The notes under the pieces: model-generated
Seen by the model: the letters and a program-made list of their open reading frames with translations, nothing else
Told to the model about the DNA's origin: nothing
Database searches by the model: none
Assembly: GCA_023428365.1 (NCBI GenBank)
Contig: JAEYYQ010000320.1
Span: 1-5,025, forward strand
Origin: Pseudomonadota bacterium
Lineage (GTDB): Bacteria > Pseudomonadota > Alphaproteobacteria > Rhizobiales > Hyphomicrobiaceae
Direction: 5' to 3'
Length of the DNA stretch: 5,025 nt
In this document: piece after piece, positions 1 through 5,025 of the stretch
How the letters are laid out: the number at the start of each line of letters is the position of its first letter
How positions within the stretch are numbered: position 1 is the stretch's first letter
Made by a program: the position numbers and the translations under genes

Positions 1-626
1 CTCCATGCAAAGAGCGGCATCTTGTGCAGGCTCATGCCCGGGGCACGCATATTGAAAATGGTGGTGATGAAATTGATCGCGCCGAGGATCGACGAGGCGC
101 CCGACAGATGGATCGACAGGATCACGAAATCGACCGCCGGCCCGGGCTGTCCCAATGTCGACAGCGGCGGATAGAGTGTCCACCCTCCGCCGTGACCGGT
201 GGCTCCGGGAGCACCTTCGACAAAGCCTGAAATGCAGAAGAGAACAAACGACACGACGAGTAGCCAGAACGAGATGTTGTTCATGCGCGGGAACGCCATG
301 TCTGGCGCTCCGATCATGAGCGGTACCAGCCAGTTGCCGAAACCGCCGATCAGCGCCGGCATGACCACGAAGAAAATCATCACCAGTCCGTGCGCGCTGA
401 CGATCATGTTGAAGACCGTCGGGTCGGCGAACAGCTGGAGTCCCGGTTCTTGCAGTTCGATCCGGATCAGGACCGAAAGCGCCGTACCAACGATCCCGGC
501 AAGGCTCGCGAAGATGAGGTAAAGCGTGCCGATGTCCTTGTGATTGGTTGAGAACAACCAGCGTCGCCAGAAAGAGGATCTTTCACGGGGATCGGTCGCC
601 GCAAAATCAGCAGTGTGCTTGTTCAT
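1..626 (-). CDS. ctaD: Cytochrome c oxidase subunit I, N-terminal 208 residues (partial)
   Basis: Catalytic subunit of an aa3-type heme-copper terminal oxidase, an inner-membrane complex that reduces O2 to water and pumps protons. The translation carries the family landmarks in order: [14 protein letters not shown] (residues 26-39), [10 protein letters not shown] (77-86) with His79 at the low-spin heme ligand position, [20 protein letters not shown] (94-113), [11 protein letters not shown] (146-156) and [15 protein letters not shown] (184-198). Asp109 with Asn98 and Asn116 matches the D proton pathway of A-family oxidases. The family is usually 530-560 residues, so over half, including the CuB ligands and K pathway, lies beyond the left edge. 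ATG 626 is preferred because GGAGG (640-636) sits 9 nt upstream; an in-frame ATG at 632 is only 3 nt from it. The frame stays open further upstream, with another ATG at 719 that lacks a good ribosome site. No subunit II gene lies upstream, so this gene is first in its transcription unit, divergent from the LysR gene. Family assignment is near certain; the symbol (ctaD/coxA/coxN) is by homology only. Confidence 0.96.
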   Translation of the reverse strand, partial: MNKHTADFAATDPRERSSFWRRWLFSTNHKDIGTLYLIFASLAGIVGTALSVLIRIELQEPGLQLFADPTVFNMIVSAHGLVMIFFVVMPALIGGFGNWLVPLMIGAPDMAFPRMNNISFWLLVVSFVLFCISGFVEGAPGATGHGGGWTLYPPLSTLGQPGPAVDFVILSIHLSGASSILGAINFITTIFNMRAPGMSLHKMPLFAW

Positions 627-806
627 CGCCATCAGCCTCCGGCGGCCGGCGGCGCCAAAGTCCTTCGGCGAACGAACTACGCCGCGATGGAGCAATGGCT
701 TCAACAGCCGCACTCCCATCTTGCGCGATAGAATAAAGCAAGCAAACGAATTTAATAGGCGCTTGAGTGCAATAAAAATGCTATATTGGGTATAGGAGGT
801 ATCTCA
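627..806. promoter_or_regulatory. Divergent control region between oxidase subunit I and the LysR gene
   Basis: This 180-nt stretch is AT-richer than its surroundings from about 725 to 795 and must hold the promoters of both divergent genes. For the LysR gene an extended -10 (TGCTATATT, 779-787) is visible, with a weak TTGAGT at 763-768 that is too close to be a standard -35. For the oxidase gene I cannot pick a convincing promoter; TTGCAC on the minus strand near 774-769 lacks a good -10 at normal spacing. The left end may instead be coding if the oxidase starts at the ATG at 719. Confidence 0.5.
781..795. promoter_or_regulatory. Candidate LysR-type binding site (T-N11-A palindrome)
   Basis: CTATA-TTGGG-TATAG is a perfect 5-bp inverted repeat and contains TATATTGGGTATA (782-794), which fits the T-N11-A box of LysR-type regulators. 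It overlaps the extended -10 of the LysR gene and abuts its ribosome site (794-799), a position that suits autorepression with effects on the divergent oxidase gene. Binding is inferred; short AT palindromes also occur by chance. Confidence 0.45.
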
Positions 807-1670
807 GTGGATATCGAACTGGCTCGGACTTTTCTCGAAATCGTCAAGACGCGGAGCTTCGTGCGCGCAGCGGAACAGCTCAACGTCAGTCAGACTGCCG
901 TCAGCGCTCGCATCCGGACATTGGAAGAGCAGCTCGGCCGCCCCGTGTTCGTTCGCAACAAGAATGGTGCCTCGCTAACGCCAGCCGGCGAACAGTTCCT
1001 GCGCTATGCGCCGATGTTCGTGCAGCTCTGGGAGAGGGCGCGTCATCAGGTTGCCGTCCCAAAGGGAAGGCGAGCCGTGCTCAGCATCGGCGGTGAACTG
1101 AGCTTATGGCATCCCTGGCTCGTGGATTGGCTGCGTTGGATGCGCCGTGTCGCGCCGGACGTCGCTTTACGTGTCCAGGTCGGCCTGCCGGAAAGCCTGA
1201 CCGATCAAGTTGCTGCGGGCGCGCTCGATGTCGCGGTCGTCTATGCACCTCAGTACCGGCCCGGCGCGCGCGTCGAACGGCTTCTTGAGGAGAAGCTTGT
1301 GCTGGTTACGACCGACCCGGATACGCAGGCTGTTGCGCCCGATAACTATGTCTACGTCGATTGGGGGCCCGATTTCGCGCACCACCACGAACTCAGCTTT
1401 CCTGAGGATACCAATCCTGGGCTGTTTGTTGGCCTTGGTCCGCTGGCGCTGACATACATTCTCGAAGCGGGAGGATCGGGATATTTTCGCCAGCGCGTCG
1501 TGGCTCCGCTCATTGCTGAGGGGAAACTGCATCTCGTTGCCTGTGCGCCAAGCTTTGTTTATCCCGTCTATGCCGTATGCTCGGCACATACTGACGATGA
1601 GTTGACCACGCTCGCGCTTGATGGCCTGCGCGGCATCGCTGCGGCAGGCAAAGCCGAGGCGGGTTCCTGA
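807..1670 (+). CDS. LysR-family transcriptional regulator
   Basis: A LysR-type DNA-binding regulator of 287 residues, a normal length for the family. The N-terminal winged helix-turn-helix is clear: residues 4-20 begin the domain (ELARTFLEIVKTRSF...), the recognition segment AAEQLNVSQTAVSARIRTLE covers about 21-40, and the wing ends at LGRPVFVRNKNGASLTPAG (43-61). The remainder, about 90-280, is a LysR effector-binding domain; its ligand cannot be predicted. GTG 807 is chosen because a perfect AGGAGGT (794-800) lies 6 nt upstream and the product then starts DIELARTFLEIV, where family members start; TTG 786 would put the ribosome site inside the gene. Its divergent position makes cytochrome oxidase subunit I and its own gene the likeliest targets. 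No strong terminator follows. Confidence 0.95.
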   Translation: MDIELARTFLEIVKTRSFVRAAEQLNVSQTAVSARIRTLEEQLGRPVFVRNKNGASLTPAGEQFLRYAPMFVQLWERARHQVAVPKGRRAVLSIGGELSLWHPWLVDWLRWMRRVAPDVALRVQVGLPESLTDQVAAGALDVAVVYAPQYRPGARVERLLEEKLVLVTTDPDTQAVAPDNYVYVDWGPDFAHHHELSFPEDTNPGLFVGLGPLALTYILEAGGSGYFRQRVVAPLIAEGKLHLVACAPSFVYPVYAVCSAHTDDELTTLALDGLRGIAAAGKAEAGS

Positions 1671-1859
1671 AAAGCAAAACTCGCCAGCGGCGCGCGCTGC
1701 TATCCGGATGACTTCGCAGTCAGCTTTCCTGCAGTCACGCGAGACGCGCCAACGCCATTGTTCGCGACGCTCAGATTGACCAGAGTTGTTGTGTCTCCGA
1801 TCAAGAGCTGACTTCTGCTGCTGACACTCTGTTCGTCGATCTTCAGAGAAGGGCTGACA
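1671..1859. other. Intergenic region between the convergent LysR and nsrR genes
   Basis: This 189-nt gap separates two genes ending toward each other. A short GC hairpin CAGCG-GCGCG-CGCTG (1685-1699) lies 15 nt past the LysR stop but has no T run, so it is a poor terminator. A minus-strand frame stays open to 1700 and reads SVANNGVGASRVTAGKLTA near its end, faintly reminiscent of a beta-sandwich domain. It has no start or ribosome site of its own outside nsrR, so I do not call it a gene. Confidence 0.5.
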
Positions 1860-2309
1860 TCATCGCGTTGCCGGCTGCAACGCTGGCTCCAATATTTGGC
1901 GAAAGTCTCTCGGCTTGAGTGCAATGCTGGCTAGCGTGTGCTGATCAAGAGTTTCGAGAAATGCGGCAAGTGCCTGGTTCAGAACGCGGGGCAGACGACA
2001 GCATCCGGTGATGACGCATTGATTGCCTGTCGCGAAGCACTCGACCAGAGCAAAGTCCGGCTCCGTATCTCGGATGACAGCACCAAGCCGGATTTCGCCC
2101 GCGGGTCGCGCCAGCTTAAGCCCTCCAGAACGCCCGCGTACGGCAGTCAGATAGCCGGCGCGCGTCAGCGTATTGACCACCTTCATCAGGTGGGCTCGAG
2201 AAATCTGATAAGACCCAGCCATTTCCTCAATCGTGACGCGGCGGTCGCCGGCGGCGTGCACGTACATGAGCACGCGGAGAGCAAAGTCGGAGAACTTGGT
2301 GAGCTGCAT
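1860..2309 (-). CDS. nsrR: Rrf2-family nitric-oxide-sensing repressor NsrR
   Basis: A 149-residue cytosolic repressor that senses NO through a [4Fe-4S] cluster; nitrosylation of the cluster releases target promoters. The start MQLTKFSDFALRVLMYV is typical of NsrR. The winged helix-turn-helix spans about residues 25-65 (EEMAGSYQISRAHLMKVVNT, then AGYLTAVRGRSGGLKLARPA). The cluster-binding loop has Cys91, Cys98 and Cys104 (C-X6-C-X5-C), and Asp8 matches the acidic ligand reported for Streptomyces NsrR. IscR-type members have different cysteine spacing, which favours NsrR. Cys103 forms an extra adjacent Cys-Cys pair. ATG 2309 has only a modest AGG five nt upstream but matches the family N terminus exactly. 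It is divergent from the membrane protein-fdxA operon, with an NsrR-like operator between them starting 67 nt from its start, so it probably controls that operon and perhaps itself. NnrS nearby supports the NO assignment. Confidence 0.93.
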   Translation of the reverse strand: MQLTKFSDFALRVLMYVHAAGDRRVTIEEMAGSYQISRAHLMKVVNTLTRAGYLTAVRGRSGGLKLARPAGEIRLGAVIRDTEPDFALVECFATGNQCVITGCCRLPRVLNQALAAFLETLDQHTLASIALKPRDFRQILEPALQPATR

Positions 2310-2373
2310 GATAACCTGCGCCAGCCTGCATTAGATTCATTCTTGACATATCTTATTGGCGGGGGCAACTTTC

Positions 2374-2379
2374 TATAGA
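2374..2379 (+). promoter_or_regulatory. Candidate -10 element of the membrane protein-fdxA operon
   Basis: TATAGA(T) lies 32 nt before the preferred start at 2411, and its 3' half overlaps the NsrR operator, so bound repressor would block RNA polymerase. The matching -35 is unclear: CTTATT (2352-2357) is at a usable 16 nt, while the attractive TTGACA (2343-2348) is 25 nt away, too far for an ordinary sigma-70 promoter. Confidence 0.45.
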
Positions 2380-2398
2380 TGCATTTGAAATGTATCTT
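2376..2398. promoter_or_regulatory. NsrR operator (11-1-11 inverted repeat)
   Basis: Half-sites TAGATGCATTT (2376-2386) and AAATGTATCTT (2388-2398) flank a single central G. Against the NsrR consensus as I recall it from gammaproteobacteria (AAGATGCATTT, N, AAATGCATCTT), 20 of 22 positions match; the two arms pair at 9 of 11 positions. The site lies between divergent nsrR and the membrane protein-fdxA operon and overlaps the candidate -10. NO-relieved repression of the rightward operon is the direct inference; nsrR autoregulation is possible. Confidence 0.88.
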
Positions 2399-2410
2399 TA
2401 TGAGGAAGCC

Positions 2411-2866
2411 ATGCTCCAAACCCTGGAACGCCCTCGCTCCGACGCGCGCAATACGAACTCCGAACCCGCTTCCTCCAGCGAGGCGGATCAGCTCCCCAGT
2501 ACACATGTCGAGCAGGACGACGGTCTGTTGGCAACGGCCGGACCGATCATGATGCTGTGTTATGGAATTGCCTTCATCACAGCAGTGCTCACATTTATGG
2601 GTAAGGGTGAAGCGTTGATTGCTGTCGTGATCAGCATTGGCTTTGCGGTGATGTTCTTCACGATACCTCTGCTGATGATGCGCTTACGCGCCCGGCACGA
2701 TGTCCGTTGGTGCCAAGCAGAGCGGCATCGCCAGAGCGACCAGGTCGACACCTATACGGGTTTCATAGATCGCACGTCGGCCGTAAGCCACATGGTTATC
2801 GTGCCAGTGGGTGTTGCGATGGCCTTCATCGGCTTTGCAGTGATCTGGACCATGGTCCGGCCATGA
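2411..2866 (+). CDS. Small three-helix membrane protein of unknown function, NsrR-controlled operon
   Basis: I do not recognise a named family. The 151-residue product has a polar N-terminal tail of about 40 residues rich in Ser, Glu and Asp, then three hydrophobic segments at about 42-63 (with [18 protein letters not shown]), 67-90 (a Phe/Met-rich helix ending [11 protein letters not shown]) and 127-149 ([20 protein letters not shown]). A charged loop of about 35 residues separates helices 2 and 3 ([20 protein letters not shown]). Cys50 and Cys101 are its only cysteines, and it has no obvious heme or Fe-S motif. ATG 2411 is preferred because GAGG (2402-2405) lies 5 nt upstream; the in-frame ATG at 2390 lies inside the operator and would be almost leaderless. 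fdxA starts 7 nt downstream with its ribosome site overlapping this stop codon, implying coupled translation. The context suggests a role in NO response, possibly as a membrane partner of the ferredoxin; that is inference only. Confidence 0.88.
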   Translation: MLQTLERPRSDARNTNSEPASSSEADQLPSTHVEQDDGLLATAGPIMMLCYGIAFITAVLTFMGKGEALIAVVISIGFAVMFFTIPLLMMRLRARHDVRWCQAERHRQSDQVDTYTGFIDRTSAVSHMVIVPVGVAMAFIGFAVIWTMVRP

Positions 2867-2873
2867 GGCAGCT

Positions 2874-3221
2874 ATGACTTTCGTCGTCACTCAGAACTGC
2901 ATCAAGTGCAAATACACGGATTGCGTGGAGGTGTGTCCGGTCGATTGCTTCTACGAAGGCGAGAACATGCTCGTCATTCATCCTGACGAGTGCATCGATT
3001 GCGGCGTGTGCGTGCCTGAATGCCCGGCTGAGGCGATCTTCCCGGACACCGAGCCCGCGGCGACGGACCACTGGCTTGAGATCAACCGCACCTATGCGGA
3101 TCGCTGGCCCAACATCACAGCAAAAAAGGCACCGCTGCCAAATGCCGAGGCGGAGAACGGACGCACGGGCAAGGCCGCCGAGCTGTCGCCTAATCACGGT
3201 CAAACCGAGGACGAGACATGA
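2874..3221 (+). CDS. fdxA: 7Fe ferredoxin FdxA ([3Fe-4S][4Fe-4S])
   Basis: A soluble low-potential electron carrier of 115 residues, the usual length for alphaproteobacterial FdxA. Its nine cysteines are at 9, 12, 17, 21, 25, 40, 43, 46 and 50. By analogy with Azotobacter vinelandii ferredoxin I, Cys9, Cys17 and Cys50 bind the 3Fe cluster and Cys21, Cys40, Cys43 and Cys46 the 4Fe cluster. The blocks [20 protein letters not shown] and [20 protein letters not shown] are textbook for the family, and WPNITAKK marks the conserved C-terminal region; the last 35 residues are polar and variable. GAGG (2865-2868) overlaps the upstream stop and sits 5 nt before the ATG. The gene is second in an operon behind the small membrane protein and an NsrR operator, an unusual setting for a ferredoxin often treated as housekeeping. 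Its redox partner is not visible. Confidence 0.96.
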   Translation: MTFVVTQNCIKCKYTDCVEVCPVDCFYEGENMLVIHPDECIDCGVCVPECPAEAIFPDTEPAATDHWLEINRTYADRWPNITAKKAPLPNAEAENGRTGKAAELSPNHGQTEDET

Positions 3222-3234
3222 CAGCCTCAATATT

Positions 3235-3284
3235 TAAATGATCGAACTGGTTACATAAGCACAGCGTTTAATAAATGATCAAAC
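3235..3284. repeat. Imperfect direct repeat TAAATGATCRAAC, 37 nt apart
   Basis: TAAATGATCGAAC (3235-3247) and TAAATGATCAAAC (3272-3284) agree at 12 of 13 positions and lie in an AT-rich patch just past fdxA. The second copy is followed at once by GGAGGA (3285-3290), a ribosome-site-like string without a usable start codon after it. Function is unknown; a regulator binding pair or the remnant of a lost gene start are both possible. Confidence 0.45.
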
Positions 3285-3290
3285 GGAGGA

Positions 3291-3318
3291 TAAAAATCGG
3301 TTCCCGCCGAAAAAACCG
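3291..3318 (-). terminator. Weak candidate intrinsic terminator for the nnrS-side transcript
   Basis: Read on the minus strand, CGGTT (3318-3314) can pair with AACCG (3302-3298), with possible T-G wobble pairs extending inward, and ATTTTTA (3297-3291) follows. It begins 28 nt past the stop of the small exported-protein gene. The stem is short and partly AT/wobble, and an alternative GCCG/CGGC pairing exists (3306-3309 with 3317-3320), so this is tentative. Confidence 0.3.
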
Positions 3319-3345
3319 GCAAATCATATCCCCGAGAGCGCTTTG

Positions 3346-3690
3346 CTACTGACGCCCCAAATTATGATCAGTCCAAAAGCTCCTCTGCTGACCCACGCGC
3401 CGCGCCTTCGCCATGAGAGCATAAGGACTTTTGTCCAGCCGTTCGATTTGGACGCGCTCGCCTTTCCTGACGGCAAAGCAGCGCCCTTCAGCCATGTAGT
3501 CCCTCTTTTGCTGATGGCTCAGCCAGTAGTTCTGCCTGAGTTCGCCTCGAGCCAGCGCACTGAAATCCTGGCGCTCCCAACAGGCGATTGAGTCCTTCAT
3601 CATACGTTGTGAGCGTTCGGAGGAGTTCCCCGCGCTCGCTTGAGAGAAGCACAAAAACAAACCCAGCAAAGGGATGATGACCTGTCGCAT
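3346..3690 (-). CDS. Small predicted exported protein of unknown function
   Basis: A 114-residue protein with a convincing signal peptide: MRQVIIPLLGLFLCFSQASA, with likely cleavage after ASA (residues 18-20), giving a mature periplasmic protein of about 94 residues. The mature part has just two cysteines, Cys37 and Cys71, which could form a disulfide. The segment GRCFAVRKGERVQIERLDKS (about 69-88) followed by a late FWTDHNL (105-111) resembles the strand-rich layout of small SH3-like periplasmic proteins, but this is only a resemblance. The gene lies 70 nt downstream of nnrS on the same strand and could be co-transcribed. The ribosome site is weak (CGGGT directly before ATG 3690), so the start is less certain than the frame. 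The family is not recognised. Confidence 0.7.
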   Translation of the reverse strand: MRQVIIPLLGLFLCFSQASAGNSSERSQRMMKDSIACWERQDFSALARGELRQNYWLSHQQKRDYMAEGRCFAVRKGERVQIERLDKSPYALMAKARRVGQQRSFWTDHNLGRQ

Positions 3691-3760
3691 ACCCGACTAA
3701 CGCGGATTTCCCGAAGAAAGTTCGTTTGACCGAGTGTGTTTAAGTTCGAGCCAGGATCGT

Positions 3761-4981
3761 TCAGCACGCAGGGCCGTTGATCGTTCGTGGATCTGACAGG
3801 ATGGGCCAGTAGCCGTAGAGCCAAATGAGAAAGGCCATGCTCCACGCGATCGCGCTCAGCGCATGAGGGCCGCCAGGTACCGGCACCCCGAAATCCGGCA
3901 AAACCCGCAGGGCAGTCGCAAGGATCAGCAGCGCGAACGCCGCTTTCGCGGCCCACGGAAATGGAAATCTGTGTCCGGTATGGAACAATCCGGCGATGGA
4001 CAGGACGGCGAGCACACTCATGCCGAGACCGCCCAGCAGAGCGATATGCCAGCCTGACGACTCGATGATCGGTGCGCCGAGTCGCGCCCCGCCGATGACA
4101 AGAAGGCCAACGCCCGCCAACGTCGCCGCGCAGAACAGGCAAAGAATCTCGGCACGAAAGAACGACCGGCCAATGAACGATTCGCTGGCCCTGTCCAAAA
4201 ACGCTGCGCCCGTGGCGAGCACAAGATAGCCGCGGGCTTCCGTCGACAGCCCGGCGAGCTCACCGACAATGGCCAGCAGCACAAGACCCGCAGCGAGGTT
4301 CTGGCGGCCAGGATGCGGACGATAGGGGCTGGTTGCCTCGCTGGGATCGAGCACGCGGTTGGTGACGGGAACGGTGATCCGCGCCAGCGCGAAGCCGAGC
4401 ACGCCAAGAAATGCCAGACCCACCACGCCAATGCCTTGCGAGGCCCGTGCGAGGTCGTCAGCGAGGAATCCGTAGCGTGTCGCAACTTCGGCAGCGAGCA
4501 GAACCGACAACCATAGTAACAGGCCAGACAGGTCTGTAGACCGACGCTGCCAGCTCACGTGGGCAACGTACGCAAGAAGACTGGCAAGCCAGCCGATGTC
4601 GGCGACGGCGCCCAACGCACCAAGAGCATCGAACCCGAGGATACCCACACAGCGGCCCACGCCCCACAGACAGGCGAACATCAGCAGGATGGTCTTGCCC
4701 GGACGCCGGGTATCGGTCCATTCAGGAACCGCAGTGGTCACGAAACCAATCAACGCTGCTCCATAGGCGCCGATCAGCATTTCGTGAGGATGCCATAAGG
4801 TCGGCGGCACATCGCGCGCCAGCGGCAGATCGAAGCCCAGCACCAGCACCCACAGAAACGGCCAGACCGCCGCGTAAAGTGCAGCCAGCGGAAAGAACAG
4901 GCGCAATCCTTCGTCCGTCAGCACGGTCAGCAGCGGGACGGCTTGGCTATCGGAGTCGGATGTCACGGGCGATGACGTCAT
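3761..4981 (-). CDS. nnrS: NnrS family protein, heme/copper membrane protein of NO metabolism
   Basis: A 406-residue polytopic inner-membrane protein, the usual length, with about twelve hydrophobic helices from about residue 28 to 395. NnrS is known as a heme- and copper-containing protein that eases NO stress and accompanies denitrification genes; its exact chemistry is unsettled. Family landmarks are LFFPLAALYAAVWPFLW (28-44), WHPHEMLIGAYGAALIGFVT (63-82) with His64 and His66 as candidate metal ligands, TAVPEWTDTRRPG (83-95), the central FALARITVPVTNRV, and near the C terminus WSMAFLIWLYGYWPILSDPR. ATG 4981 overlaps the stop of the upstream gene as ATGA, suggesting coupled translation and explaining the weak ribosome site. 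The promoter is therefore probably beyond the right edge, and NsrR control of nnrS itself cannot be seen here. The gene converges with fdxA and is followed by the small exported-protein gene. Confidence 0.95.
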   Translation of the reverse strand: MTSSPVTSDSDSQAVPLLTVLTDEGLRLFFPLAALYAAVWPFLWVLVLGFDLPLARDVPPTLWHPHEMLIGAYGAALIGFVTTAVPEWTDTRRPGKTILLMFACLWGVGRCVGILGFDALGALGAVADIGWLASLLAYVAHVSWQRRSTDLSGLLLWLSVLLAAEVATRYGFLADDLARASQGIGVVGLAFLGVLGFALARITVPVTNRVLDPSEATSPYRPHPGRQNLAAGLVLLAIVGELAGLSTEARGYLVLATGAAFLDRASESFIGRSFFRAEILCLFCAATLAGVGLLVIGGARLGAPIIESSGWHIALLGGLGMSVLAVLSIAGLFHTGHRFPFPWAAKAAFALLILATALRVLPDFGVPVPGGPHALSAIAWSMAFLIWLYGYWPILSDPRTINGPAC

Positions 4982-5025
4982 GGCAGCCGTCGCTCGTCGA
5001 CATCGTTGACGTGATGGAAAAGGTC
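4978..5025 (-). CDS. C-terminal end of an upstream gene overlapping nnrS (partial)
   Basis: The only visible part is a frame open from the right edge that reads DLFHHVNDVDERRLP and stops at TGA (4980-4978), sharing ATGA with the nnrS start. The 4-nt overlap is typical of co-translated operon neighbours, which is the main support. Fifteen residues are too few to name a family; a gene of NO or nitrogen-oxide metabolism would fit the context but is a guess. Confidence 0.45.
   Translation of the reverse strand, partial: DLFHHVNDVDERRLP

Noticed and set aside
786..806. TTG at 786 as start of the LysR gene
   Set aside because: The AGGAGGT ribosome site at 794-800 would fall inside the gene; GTG 807 has ideal spacing and matches the family N terminus.
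1167..1589. 140-codon minus-strand frame
   Set aside because: It lies opposite the LysR effector domain, has no ribosome site or family match, and is a shadow.
1685..1699. GC hairpin after the LysR gene as a terminator
   Set aside because: Only a 5-bp stem, and it is not followed by a T run.
1938..2378. 146-codon plus-strand frame opposite nsrR
   Set aside because: It is the antisense shadow of nsrR, whose protein is clearly a conserved Rrf2 regulator; the shadow product has low-complexity composition and no recognisable motif.
2343..2379. TTGACA (2343-2348) and TATAGA (2374-2379) as one sigma-70 promoter
   Set aside because: The 25-nt spacing is far outside the normal 16-18 nt. TTGAC could be half of an FNR/FixK-type site, but no matching second half (ATCAA/GTCAA at the right distance) is present.
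2390..2410. Upstream ATG at 2390 as start of the membrane protein gene
   Set aside because: It lies inside the NsrR palindrome next to the likely transcript start and has no ribosome site, whereas ATG 2411 has GAGG 5 nt upstream.
3600..4485. Long minus-strand frames at 3600-4142 and 4018-4485
   Set aside because: They are alternate-frame shadows of nnrS, rich in Arg, Ser and Cys as expected of off-frame GC-rich DNA.
1..5025. tRNA or rRNA genes, CRISPR arrays, insertion sequences
   Set aside because: No repeat-spacer pattern, tRNA-like fold, rRNA segment, transposase frame or terminal inverted repeats were seen in reading the window.

Overview
The window looks like chromosomal DNA of an alphaproteobacterium, probably of the Hyphomicrobiales/Bradyrhizobium-like group. 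I infer this from the GC-rich coding style, an alphaproteobacterial-type 7Fe ferredoxin (FdxA), a canonical heme-copper oxidase subunit I, and an NsrR/NnrS nitric-oxide gene set. The genus cannot be fixed from the sequence alone.

Layout. The left edge (1-626, minus) is the first 208 codons of cytochrome c oxidase subunit I, which runs off the window. A divergent control region (627-806) separates it from a LysR-type regulator (807-1670, plus). A short apparently non-coding gap follows. Next is an Rrf2-family regulator with the NsrR iron-sulfur ligand pattern (1860-2309, minus). It is divergent from a two-gene operon (plus): a small three-helix membrane protein of unknown function (2411-2866) and, 7 nt later, the ferredoxin fdxA (2874-3221). 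A near-perfect NsrR-type operator lies at 2376-2398 between nsrR and this operon. Convergent with the operon, on the minus strand, are nnrS (3761-4981) and, downstream of it, a small predicted exported protein (3346-3690). nnrS overlaps by ATGA the last 15 codons of another minus-strand gene entering from the right edge.

How it fits together. The centre and right of the window form a nitric-oxide-response locus. NsrR is the [4Fe-4S] NO sensor, its operator covers the promoter region of the membrane protein-fdxA operon, and NnrS is a heme- and copper-containing membrane protein tied to NO tolerance. The most interesting element is the membrane protein-ferredoxin pair under an NsrR operator. 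It suggests a poorly described electron-transfer or iron-sulfur module induced when NO damages NsrR. The neighbouring LysR/cytochrome oxidase pair may be a separate unit, although terminal oxidases are classic NO targets, so the proximity may be meaningful.
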